From CAWKMN01 sp963850765 (lineage in GTDB: Bacteria; Chloroflexota; Anaerolineae; Aggregatilineales; Aggregatilineaceae), in the NCBI GenBank assembly GCA_963850765.1, contig CAWKMN010000011.1, positions 260,193-324,192 on the forward strand: DNA of 64,000 nucleotides. The letters run 5' to 3'. The notes beneath the pieces were generated by a model. The model had not been told where the DNA came from and made no database searches. It saw nothing but the letters and a program-made list of their open reading frames with translations. Positions within the stretch are counted from its first letter, which is position 1. Every line of letters starts with the position of its first letter. A program made the position numbers and the translations under genes. Below are positions 7,574 through 15,208 of the stretch, one piece after another.

Positions 7574-9151
7574 CTAATGCGGCCCATCGTTCAGCGCCAG
7601 CCCGTCGAGCATCACCACCGAGAGGAATCCCCCACCGAAGATGATGCTGTCGTCGGCCTGCACGACTAGCAGGCGGGCCGCTGCGCTTCCCTTCACCCCC
7701 CCATCATACAGGGCAAGCTGCGCCGTCAGGTGTCCATCCGTCGTATCGATTGCCAGAAGCTGCCCATCGGTGCTCAACGCATAGAGCAGCCGCCCTCCAC
7801 CGATCCCAAGCAGCGGCGGGCGCGTGTGGCTGCCCGGCAGAAAGGCGATCCACAGCAGCACCCCGTCGGGGCCATAGGCGTACAGCGAGCGCCCCTCGCC
7901 GGTATACAAGTACAGCGTACCGGACGCGCCGGCAACCAGTCCGGCCTGAGTGGTGAACACGCGCCCGGTGTCTACCAGCGGCGTGATCGCCAGCGCCGGA
8001 TCGATCCGCAGCACGCGCGACCCGCTCATGAGGTAAAACCCGCCATCCGCTGCGGGGAAGGGCAGCACCGGCTCGGGGAACGTCTCGCGGTGTAAAATCC
8101 CGCCATCCTGCCCCAGGATCCACATTTCGCCGCCCACGAAACCAGCGGCCAGCCGGTCCCCGTTGATCGCCCAGCGGAGCATCGGCCCGGCGGCGGGAGC
8201 CGTTTCCCACACGGGTACGCCATCCGGAGTGAACGCCGACAGACTGTGATCGCTGGCGGCGAAGACCACGGCGTTGCCAAACAAGACCGGCGGCTGCGTG
8301 AATGGCTTGGGCGGCTGCCAGAGCGCGCTGTAACTGCCAGCGTTCAGCACGAGCACCTGTCCGAGCGACGTGCTCGCCAGCACGCGGCCATCCGGCAGGG
8401 CCAGCAGGCCGGTGAGGGTGCCGAGGGTATCGAACTCCCACAGCGGTTGGCCGCTGGCGCTGACCCCTTTCAGCGAAGCGCTGGCTCCGATGACATAGGT
8501 GCCGTCCGGCATAAGCAGCGGGGGGAGCATAGGGCTGTCGAGCAGCGTAAAATGGTCGCGATAGGCCGGGCTAACCCATACGCCGGCCAGATAGGTGAAA
8601 TCGAGGGGGTTCAGCCAGCCCAGTTCGAGCGGATTGACCTGTGTATAGCCCGGCCCGCCCTCGTGACGGTAGCGCGTGCGGATCTCATAGTGCAGGTGGG
8701 GCAGCCCGCGCGACGGGAACCCGACCGCGCCGATCACATCCCCGCGCTCGACGCAGCCGTTCATCGAGGGGAAGGTGTGGCCGTTCAGTTCTTCCATATG
8801 GCCGTAGAGCGTGTTGACCAGCGTGCTGTCGGGCATGGTGTGCTGGATCACGACCACCCCCTTTTCCGTATCCCAGCCGGCGGGATCGCTGTAGGTGACC
8901 AGCCCGCGCGCCGCCGCCCGGACGGGATCGCCAAGCTGCTCGAACGCGACGTCGATCCCGGTGTGCAGGCCGCCGAAACGTGCCCGGTAGATGCCAAAAT
9001 CAAGATGCTGGGTATCGATCCCCGCCACCGGCAGATCAAACGCATCGACATAGCCGCACGGGGCGACCTCATCCTGAGCCGTGACCGCCGGCAATGGAAA
9101 CCGGCTCAGACTGAGGATCAGCACAATAACAAGGATTCGCCGCCTGCCCAT
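7574..9151 (-). CDS. M23-family peptidase fused to a PQQ-like beta-propeller
   Basis: Secreted protein of about 525 residues (start ATG at 9151; a GTG at 9166 is possible). A signal peptide (residues 1-25, ending around PAVTAQ) is followed by a LytM/M23 metallopeptidase domain. Its zinc ligands are visible in GLHTGIDV (about 62-69) and LPHLHYEI (about 150-157). Such enzymes cut peptidoglycan cross-bridges. From about residue 195 to the end are repeated blades with PDG/DG turns, such as LLALPDGRVLASTS and LYAYGPDGVLLW, typical of PQQ/WD40-like propellers. The propeller probably provides wall or protein binding. It is a single gene convergent with the AT-rich gene. Confidence 0.85.
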   Translation of the reverse strand: MGRRRILVIVLILSLSRFPLPAVTAQDEVAPCGYVDAFDLPVAGIDTQHLDFGIYRARFGGLHTGIDVAFEQLGDPVRAAARGLVTYSDPAGWDTEKGVVVIQHTMPDSTLVNTLYGHMEELNGHTFPSMNGCVERGDVIGAVGFPSRGLPHLHYEIRTRYRHEGGPGYTQVNPLELGWLNPLDFTYLAGVWVSPAYRDHFTLLDSPMLPPLLMPDGTYVIGASASLKGVSASGQPLWEFDTLGTLTGLLALPDGRVLASTSLGQVLVLNAGSYSALWQPPKPFTQPPVLFGNAVVFAASDHSLSAFTPDGVPVWETAPAAGPMLRWAINGDRLAAGFVGGEMWILGQDGGILHRETFPEPVLPFPAADGGFYLMSGSRVLRIDPALAITPLVDTGRVFTTQAGLVAGASGTLYLYTGEGRSLYAYGPDGVLLWIAFLPGSHTRPPLLGIGGGRLLYALSTDGQLLAIDTTDGHLTAQLALYDGGVKGSAAARLLVVQADDSIIFGGGFLSVVMLDGLALNDGPH

Positions 9152-9187
9152 GATCACCCACCACACGATGCGCGGGATACGCGCCGC

Positions 9188-10010
9188 TCAAAGAACCTCG
9201 ATCGTTTGTCTGCCCTGCCACATGCTGCCGGAATTCAACGATATGGCCTGCCCGATCACCGCCGCTTCGATGCACAGCATGTGCTGATAGCTGTCCAGGT
9301 CGGCCAGGGATGCGGCCTTCTCCGGCCCTGGATTCCACACTACTGCATCCGGGAAGCCGTCCGCTGTCAGGCGCAGGGTGTGCTCCCCGTCCCGCAAGAT
9401 GATCGGGCCCTGCACATTTCGGTAGATGCGATCCACCTCCCCGGCGATATGCAGCCGGGCTTCCTCCTGCTCGCCTTCTACCCCGAACTGCTGGTACGTC
9501 AGCCCTTCCAGGCCCTCGACCAGCACCCCGGCGATGTCGGAGACATACAGATAGGTATGCAGCGCCGCCGTGAAATCGAACGAGCTCCAGACCGGGATTC
9601 GTGACTTGCAGGCGCATCTCCAGCGTCGGCCCGCCCACGCGAACCGTCAGATCCAGCAGGAAGCGGTGATCCCACATCCGGCGCGTCTCGTCCGAGTCAA
9701 CCAGGCGGAAATGCACGGTCACGCTCGCTTCATCCGTCTCCGTGCCCTGGTGCTGCCACGGCAGCACGCGCGCGAAGCCGTGTTTGGGCAGCGGCCCCAT
9801 CCCGGCAAACTGCGGGAAGATCACCGGCACACCGCCGCGAATAGCTGCACCGGGCCGGAACTCGCTGCGCCCGCTGAGGAACAAGCGCTCGCGCCCATCC
9901 GGCGTTGCCCACGAGACGATATGCCCGCCATGCACGTAGACTTTCGCCCGCGCGCCGTCCGGGGCGTTCAGCATCACATGAGGAAAATGGTCCGAGAGCG
10001 ATGTGTTCAT
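9188..10010 (-). CDS. D-hexose-6-phosphate mutarotase (frameshifted)
   Basis: Aldose-1-epimerase-superfamily protein of the YeaD type, converting alpha and beta anomers of hexose-6-phosphates. The N-terminal part (GGHIVSWATPDGRERLFLS, GGVPVIFPQF, KHGFARVLPW) is read to about 9580. The rest, SFDFTAALHTYLYV then VLVEGLEGLTYQQ and VVWNPG, is in a second frame. The gene length is one base over a multiple of three, so one extra base at about 9575-9590 explains it and gives 273 residues, the normal length. The ATG at 10010 abuts the membrane-protein gene upstream, with which it is probably co-transcribed. Confidence 0.85.
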
Positions 10011-10023
10011 CGTTGTGCCTCGT

Positions 10024-11712
10024 CTATGGCCCGGCCAGATCGCGCCGCTGGTAGAGCAGCATTCCATTACCATAATAGTCGGTCGGGATCAGCCCAACCT
10101 GCGCATACAAGTCGTCAAAACGGGGATCGAGCGCCAGCCCGTTCCGCACGAAGCTTTCCATCAGCACCAGATAGTCGGGCTGGTAATCGAAGATAATAGC
10201 GGGCGGAACGGCGTAATTGGCGTCGTCCGCCAGCAGGTTTTTGTCCAGCGGATAATAGCGGCTGATTTCCGGTGTCACCAGCCCCACGGTATCCAGGATC
10301 CGCGCCCGGCTGAAGAATCCTAGCGCGCCAATATCGCCGGCCGCCACCAGCGTATCCTCGCTCACGCCATAAGTGGCGCGCAGCGTCTCGCCCATCTGCC
10401 GGTAGTTCAACTCGATCTTATGCCACGCCATGTCGGGCGCGGGGCGATCCGGCCCGTGATCGGGATGCAGCACCCACGCATTGAGCGACAGCAGCCCCCA
10501 CGCGATGCCGATCAGGCTGAGCATAACGCCGCCTCCCCATCCGGCTGATAGAGAACGAGCATCCCGTGCCACCGGCTCCCCCTCTCCGCGCGTGGAGAGG
10601 GGGGCGGGGGGTGAGGTTTTCACCTGCGCCGCCGCTTCGACCAGCGCCCACACGCCGAGCAGGATCGCCAGAAAATACGCCGGCAGGATCGGCGCGAGAT
10701 ACCAGCGGAAGATCAGCGGATTCATCACGCAGAACATCGCCGTGTAAATCCACACATACAGCAGATAGGGCAGCAGCCGCGGGTGACGCCGCGCCGCGTA
10801 CACCGTGCCCACCACAGCCAGCGCCGGATACAGCACAATCCCGATCATGATCCCGACGCTGCCCAGCGTATGATGCTCAAAAAAAGGTGTGGCGAGATGT
10901 TGGGCAAACCGCGTGAACGCTTGCAGGCCGTCCACCGCGTAGGCCGCCCGTTTCACGCTGAGCGAGCGCGAGAGCAGCGTCCCAAAATAGGCGGCGCTGA
11001 AGAGATACCAGGGAGCCAGCACGCCCGCGAAAATGGCCCAACTCGGCCACGGCAGCCGCCGGAGCAGCAAGTCCACGCCGCGTGTCTCACGCCAATAGGT
11101 AAAAGCCTGGTGCAGCAGCAGCGGCCCCACCCAGATCAGCGTGTCGATCCGCGTGAGGATGCCCAGCGCCGCGAACAGCGCCATCCAGCGGGGGCGGCGA
11201 TACACATAGGCGGAGACAGCAGCCACCGCCCACAAGATCCCCACGCTGGTTTCCATACCGCCGACGGCGAACGTCACGCTCATCGGGTTGATCGCCCACA
11301 GCCCACCAATGATCGCCGCGAGAATCAGCCGCCGGGTCAGCCGAAACATCAGCAGGGCCAGCAGCACCGCCGTGCAGGCATCGGCCAGCGCGTTGATCAC
11401 CAGCGCGAACCAGGGATAGTTCTCGCTGCCGGTCACGAGCGCGATCCCGGCCATCAGCAGCGTATAGAGCGGCGTCGTCGTGCCCAGGGTGCGCGCGCCG
11501 GGGTTGTAGACAAAACCGTTCCCATCGACAATATTCCGGCTGTAGCGAAAGGTGATAAAGGCGTCGTCAATGGTGCGCGGTTCGGGGATCAGGCGCGCAG
11601 CGAACGCCGCCGCGGCGACGCACACCAGCACGATCAGCAGGGCGCGTGCCGGCAGCAGCGCTGGAAGCAGCGCTGGAAGCGGGGATGGAACGGGTTCGCT
11701 TGCGGATGCCAT
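10024..11712 (-). CDS. Polytopic membrane protein, GT-C/glycosyltransferase-39-like
   Basis: A 562-residue integral membrane protein with roughly ten helices. An early periplasmic acidic segment (EPRTIDDAFITFRYSRN, about residues 47-63) and a long soluble C-terminal tail are the layout of GT-C lipid-linked glycosyltransferases. Function is inferred from architecture only. The start has a tandem 12-bp duplication encoding LPALLPALLPA. At about residues 365-383 an intergenic palindromic repeat (10572-10617) is present in frame and encodes SPPAPLSTRGEGEPVA in a loop between helices. It follows deoC with 15 bp between and precedes the mutarotase gene. Confidence 0.8.
   Translation of the reverse strand: MASASEPVPSPLPALLPALLPARALLIVLVCVAAAAFAARLIPEPRTIDDAFITFRYSRNIVDGNGFVYNPGARTLGTTTPLYTLLMAGIALVTGSENYPWFALVINALADACTAVLLALLMFRLTRRLILAAIIGGLWAINPMSVTFAVGGMETSVGILWAVAAVSAYVYRRPRWMALFAALGILTRIDTLIWVGPLLLHQAFTYWRETRGVDLLLRRLPWPSWAIFAGVLAPWYLFSAAYFGTLLSRSLSVKRAAYAVDGLQAFTRFAQHLATPFFEHHTLGSVGIMIGIVLYPALAVVGTVYAARRHPRLLPYLLYVWIYTAMFCVMNPLIFRWYLAPILPAYFLAILLGVWALVEAAAQVKTSPPAPLSTRGEGEPVARDARSLSAGWGGGVMLSLIGIAWGLLSLNAWVLHPDHGPDRPAPDMAWHKIELNYRQMGETLRATYGVSEDTLVAAGDIGALGFFSRARILDTVGLVTPEISRYYPLDKNLLADDANYAVPPAIIFDYQPDYLVLMESFVRNGLALDPRFDDLYAQVGLIPTDYYGNGMLLYQRRDLAGP
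10572..10617. repeat. GC-rich palindromic repeat inside a coding sequence
   Basis: CCGGCTCCCCCTCTCCGCGC followed by GTGGAGAGGGG and GGGGGGTGAGGT matches the intergenic copies at 1984, 4222 and 16977 base for base through the 22-bp core. Here it lies within the 562-aa membrane-protein frame and adds 15 codons plus flanks without breaking the frame. Confidence 0.9.
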
Positions 11713-11727
11713 CGTTTCCCCGCCCGG

Positions 11728-12441
11728 TTAATACGCGCTGTCGGCGGCGCGGCGGTTCGTCTGTCCTAACGCTTCGTGGACGATCTGCACGCCGGCACTG
11801 GCTCCCAGCCGGTTGGCGCCGGCCGCGATCATCGCCAGCGCGTCCGCCAGAGTCCGCACGCCGCCCGACGCTTTCACCCCGATCTCGGGACCGACCACAC
11901 GCCGCATCAAGGCGATGGTTTCCACTGTGGCCCCACCGGGACCAAAGCCGGTCGAAGTCTTCACAAAATCCGCCCCGACATCGACCGCCACCTGGCAGGC
12001 GGTTTCGATCTCTGCGGGCGAGAGCAGCGCCGTTTCGAGGATAACCTTGCAGATCGCGCCATGCGTGTGAGCCACCTGCACCACCGATTCGATGTCATCA
12101 CACAGCAGGCTCAGATCGCCCGATTTCAGCGCCCCTACGTTCATCACCATGTCGATCTCGGTCGCACCCTCCGCGATGGCGTGCCCGGCCTCGAACGCTT
12201 TCACGGCGGGCAGCGTCGCTCCCAGCGGGAAGCCGGCGACGGTACACACGGCGATATCGTCCGCCTCGTGCAGCAAGGTGGCGCACAGCCGGACATACGA
12301 CGGGTTCACACACACCGACGCGAAATGATACTGCTGCGCTTCTTCGCACAGCCGGACAATCTGTTCGCGGGTGGCTTCGGGCTTGAGCAGGGTATGATCG
12401 ATCAGGCGGGCAAGCGGCACGGAAACGGGTTTGGCAGACAT
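11728..12441 (-). CDS. deoC: Deoxyribose-phosphate aldolase
   Basis: Class I aldolase (237 residues) splitting 2-deoxyribose-5-phosphate into glyceraldehyde-3-phosphate and acetaldehyde in deoxynucleoside salvage. It carries LIDHTLLKPEAT (about residues 13-24), the Schiff-base lysine in GADFVKTSTGFGPGGAT (about 158-174), and the second conserved lysine in IGVKASGGVRT (about 188-198). Length is near the family norm. No other deo genes are adjacent. It heads a minus-strand unit with the membrane protein and mutarotase. Confidence 0.97.
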   Translation of the reverse strand: MSAKPVSVPLARLIDHTLLKPEATREQIVRLCEEAQQYHFASVCVNPSYVRLCATLLHEADDIAVCTVAGFPLGATLPAVKAFEAGHAIAEGATEIDMVMNVGALKSGDLSLLCDDIESVVQVAHTHGAICKVILETALLSPAEIETACQVAVDVGADFVKTSTGFGPGGATVETIALMRRVVGPEIGVKASGGVRTLADALAMIAAGANRLGASAGVQIVHEALGQTNRRAADSAY

Positions 12442-12478
12442 GGCTTAAATCCTTATGCAGCACAAAATATAGAGGTAA

Positions 12479-12563
12479 TTGGTGATTAGTTTTTGGTTTC
12501 TGGTTAAGCCGGACTACTCTCAGCCGCTTGAACTAATCACTAAAAACTAAAAACTGATCACTG
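12479..12563. repeat. Composite intergenic element 3 (inverted arms of TTTTTAG-like words)
   Basis: The left arm GGTGATTAGTTTTTGGTTTC (12481-12500, extending to 12507) pairs imperfectly with the right arm CTAATCACTAAAAACTAAAA (12533-12552, extending to 12563), around a short unique loop. Same plan as elements 1, 2, 4 and 5 but with an AT-rich word. It lies upstream of deoC. Confidence 0.65.
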
Positions 12564-12596
12564 ATACGCGCCCGGATTATAGCACGCCCGCCCCAC

Positions 12597-12624
12597 AAAA
12601 AAAGACAGGTATACCCTGTCTTTT
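12597..12624 (-). terminator. Rho-independent terminator (both directions)
   Basis: AAAAGACAGG and CCTGTCTTTT form a perfect 10-bp stem with a 5-base loop. The A-run on the left gives a U-run for transcripts read on the minus strand from the sigma-factor unit that ends at 12654. Confidence 0.85.
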
Positions 12625-12653
12625 CTCTTCGATGGATTTATGCAGTTGTCAGG

Positions 12654-13040
12654 CTACCAGTTAATCAGGGCGCTGAAGGTCGGCATCACGCCGCCCCACA
12701 TCGCATCCTTATACACCGGCATATTCATTCCACTCACCCGCCACTGCACATCATAAATGCGCAGCGCACGCTCATACTGGCGGCCGCTCAGCAGCATCGG
12801 AGGCGATTCGGGCGGGTCGCGCTGCGGCTCGTCCAAAACCCACATGCCATACTGCCGGCGCTTGCACTTACGCTCTACCACGGCCTGGCGCAGACGTTCC
12901 CACGCGCCGGCCGGCGGACGAACGCGCGCCTCTTCAAGCAGCGCCGCCCGTATCCGCTGATCAAGCAGATAATCCGTTTCGGTTCCGGGACAACGGCCCA
13001 ACATGCGTCGCACCATGTCGCCGGGGCTAAACGTACCCAT
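12654..13040 (-). CDS. Hypothetical protein encoded with an ECF sigma factor
   Basis: A 128-residue protein that I do not recognise. It overlaps the end of the upstream sigma-factor gene by 14 bp, so the two are translationally coupled. The position is that of an anti-sigma factor, but there is no transmembrane segment and no HxxxCxxC zinc anti-sigma motif. The only cysteines are in GRCPGTE and ERKCKRR. The central region is basic (VVERKCKRRQYG) and the C terminus aromatic. A soluble partner or unrelated co-expressed protein is possible. Confidence 0.7.
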   Translation of the reverse strand: MGTFSPGDMVRRMLGRCPGTETDYLLDQRIRAALLEEARVRPPAGAWERLRQAVVERKCKRRQYGMWVLDEPQRDPPESPPMLLSGRQYERALRIYDVQWRVSGMNMPVYKDAMWGGVMPTFSALINW

Positions 13041-13620
13041 GGGCTACCTCAGGAAGCCAGTTGACGTTCGTTCCGAGTTTGGCGCGCAGATTTTCGCGGG
13101 CGTAGTACAACCGGGATTTGACGGTTCCGGTCGGCAGATCCAGGATCTCCGCAATGTCTTGCAGGCTCAGGCCGTTGAGATAGTACAACACCACAACCAC
13201 CCGCTGATCAATGGTGAGATCATTGATCGCCTTACGCACGTTCTGGCGCAACTCGGTTTGCTCGGTTAACCGGTCAGGCGCTTGTCGCATGGGGCTGACC
13301 AACAGATCCATGACATTATCAAGCGGCGTGCGCCGGTTTTTGCCTCGTGACAGCCACGTATAACTGAGATTGACTGTCACCCGGTACAGCCAGGGCGCGA
13401 GCGGCCGGCTGGTATCGATGCGCTGCGCGTTCGTATACACTTTCAGGAAGCAGTCTTGCAGAATATCTTCGGCTGCCGCCGATTCCCGCACAATCACCAC
13501 GGCGGTGCGGAACACGCGGTCGCGATAACGCTCAAAGAGAACCCCCAAAGCATCCAGATCATCGTGTTGCAAACGTTCAATAAGTTCACTATCCGAGGGC
13601 GTTGGATCATGCTGCTGCAT
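13027..13620 (-). CDS. ECF-type RNA polymerase sigma factor
   Basis: Sigma-70-family factor of the extracytoplasmic-function group, 197 residues. Region 2 spans about residues 20-90, with the polymerase-binding segment AAAEDILQDCFLKVY and the promoter-melting region ending PWLYRVTVNLSYTWL. Region 4 (about 125-180) holds the helix-turn-helix LSLQDIAEILDLPTGTVKSRL. Regions 1 and 3 are absent, as expected. The 128-aa protein overlapping its 3' end may modulate it. The regulon cannot be read from this window. Confidence 0.95.
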   Translation of the reverse strand: MQQHDPTPSDSELIERLQHDDLDALGVLFERYRDRVFRTAVVIVRESAAAEDILQDCFLKVYTNAQRIDTSRPLAPWLYRVTVNLSYTWLSRGKNRRTPLDNVMDLLVSPMRQAPDRLTEQTELRQNVRKAINDLTIDQRVVVVLYYLNGLSLQDIAEILDLPTGTVKSRLYYARENLRAKLGTNVNWLPEVAHGYV

Positions 13621-13839
13621 GTGCGATGTCAGTCTCCATGTGTGTTGTTAAACGTACTTCCAAAAAGGATATAAGGTTCAAAAATAGTCTGTATGTCTGG
13701 CTGGTAAGCGGCTGAGGCTGCTCAATACATCTAATAGTACCAAAGTCGCTGCAAAAAAGCACCTGGTGAATTGCGCTTCTGGCGATTGTGGCCTAAGATA
13801 AGAGCACCTGAAATCGCACCTGCGGCCAGGAGTGTTGAT

Positions 13840-14697
13840 ATGCAAAAGTGCATTAACTGCGGACATGAGAATCGTCCAGGTGTAATGTTCTGCGAAAACT
13901 GCGGCGTTGGCCTGGCCGGCCAGCCGCTGCTCGATACGAAAACGGTTGATTCAGAGATTGATGGCGTTAAGGCTCATTTGGGCATTAATGAGAGTGTGCT
14001 CACGGATGTGCGGATACAGGGAGCGGCGGTTTTTGGTGAGCAGGACGTGCTGCGCCTGGAGGTCGAAGGCAGTCCCGATCCGCTGGTTGTCAAGCCAAGC
14101 GCCGAGACGATTTTTGGGCGGCGCGATCCGGCAACCGGGGCCATGCCCGATGTGGACCTGACTCCCTTTGCCGGCTACCGGATGGGCGTCAGCCGCCGTC
14201 ACGCGGCCATCCGCTTTGGGGATGGACAAAACCTGAATCTCTGGGACCTCGGCAGCAGCAACGGCACCTATCTGAACGGCGAACGGCTCAATGCTCACCG
14301 TCCCTACCGCCTGCACGATGGCGATGAACTGCGCCTCGGCCAGATGGCGATTCGCATCCGTTTTGAACCGGGCTCCAAGGAAACAGAACCCAAACCAGCC
14401 GAAGCGGCGAAACCGGAAGCGCCGGTCCCCGCGCAGCCGAGCGCCGTCAAACCGGCCGACAAAATCGACGCACCGTCCGCGCCAAAAACCGATGAATTCA
14501 TCAGGCCGAGTGTCAGGCCGAGTGTCGCGCTTCCTGGCGTCGTGGTTCCGACCACGAATCCCGTCAACAACGACTTACCCCCGGCTGTCGAGCCAAAATC
14601 GGCCCCGGACGAAACGACACACACACCTCCTCCGTCGCCCGCGCCGAACGTGCCGCCCGCTGCCGTGCCGCCATCGCCAGACGAAAAGCGCGACTGA
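13840..14697 (+). CDS. Zinc-ribbon and FHA-domain protein
   Basis: A 285-residue signalling protein. The N-terminal zinc ribbon is CINCGHENRPGVMFCENCG (residues 4-22). An FHA domain, a phosphothreonine-peptide reader, spans about residues 85-160 with GRRDP, GVSRRHAAIRF, LGSSNGTYLNGERL and DGDELRLGQM. After residue 170 the chain is a long Pro/Ala/Lys-rich linker with an imperfect RPSVRPSV repeat coded by a 12-bp tandem duplication (about 14509-14532). The ATG at 13840 follows CCAGGAG. Convergent with a roadblock gene, which suggests a common Ser/Thr-kinase/GTPase signalling theme. Confidence 0.93.
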   Translation: MQKCINCGHENRPGVMFCENCGVGLAGQPLLDTKTVDSEIDGVKAHLGINESVLTDVRIQGAAVFGEQDVLRLEVEGSPDPLVVKPSAETIFGRRDPATGAMPDVDLTPFAGYRMGVSRRHAAIRFGDGQNLNLWDLGSSNGTYLNGERLNAHRPYRLHDGDELRLGQMAIRIRFEPGSKETEPKPAEAAKPEAPVPAQPSAVKPADKIDAPSAPKTDEFIRPSVRPSVALPGVVVPTTNPVNNDLPPAVEPKSAPDETTHTPPPSPAPNVPPAAVPPSPDEKRD

Positions 14698-14711
14698 GAT
14701 CTCAGTCGCGC
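14688..14711. terminator. Bidirectional terminator hairpin
   Basis: GCGCGACTGAGATCTCAGTC followed by GCGC is a perfect 24-bp palindrome spanning the stop codon of the FHA gene and lying between convergent genes. CTTTT follows it in the minus-strand sense. Confidence 0.7.
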
Positions 14712-14736
14712 CTAATCAATTCGCGGTAGTTCCGGG

Positions 14737-15138
14737 CTATGTGCCCAGAATTTTCATCACGTCGTCCCGCGCGCGGGCAGCGGCATACAGCACGTTGCCC
14801 ATCCTGACGTCTTTTGCCACCAGCACCGCCAGTGCCGCCCGTCCTGCCGGGTAGACGACCATCACGCCATCTTCGCCTTCCATCAACAGGCGCTCCAGGT
14901 CGCCCTGGGCCAGACGCCCCAGCGTGCGCTCGGCCAGCCCGATCAAGGTGGCCGCCATCGCCGCGACCTGGGGGCTGCTGGTGGGGTTTTCCGCGAGGTT
15001 ATCTTCGTTCCCCGGCGGATAGGCTGATACCAGCAGGCCATCGATATTCACGATCACCGAGGCGAGGATGCCAGGAACAGCCGTATGCAGGGTGCGGAGA
15101 GTCCGCTCCAGGACTTCACTACGATATTCTCTGACCAT
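14737..15138 (-). CDS. Roadblock/LC7 domain protein
   Basis: A 133-residue protein of the roadblock/MglB fold. These proteins usually act as co-GAPs or regulators of small Ras-like GTPases controlling polarity or motility. LRTLHTAVPGILASVIVNIDG (about residues 14-34), the Ala-rich helix VAAMAATLIGLAERTLGRL (about 59-77) and the strand GVMVVYPAGRAALAVLVA (about 91-108) give the characteristic pattern. I chose the ATG at 15138 because GGAGAGGG lies just upstream; the frame also opens at 15162. No GTPase gene is adjacent. Confidence 0.88.
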   Translation of the reverse strand: MVREYRSEVLERTLRTLHTAVPGILASVIVNIDGLLVSAYPPGNEDNLAENPTSSPQVAAMAATLIGLAERTLGRLAQGDLERLLMEGEDGVMVVYPAGRAALAVLVAKDVRMGNVLYAAARARDDVMKILGT

Positions 15139-15208
15139 AAACGCCCTCTCCCACGATGCCAATAGCTGAATGTTAGTATAGCGTATCCCCGCGTTCCATC
15201 CAACCGGG

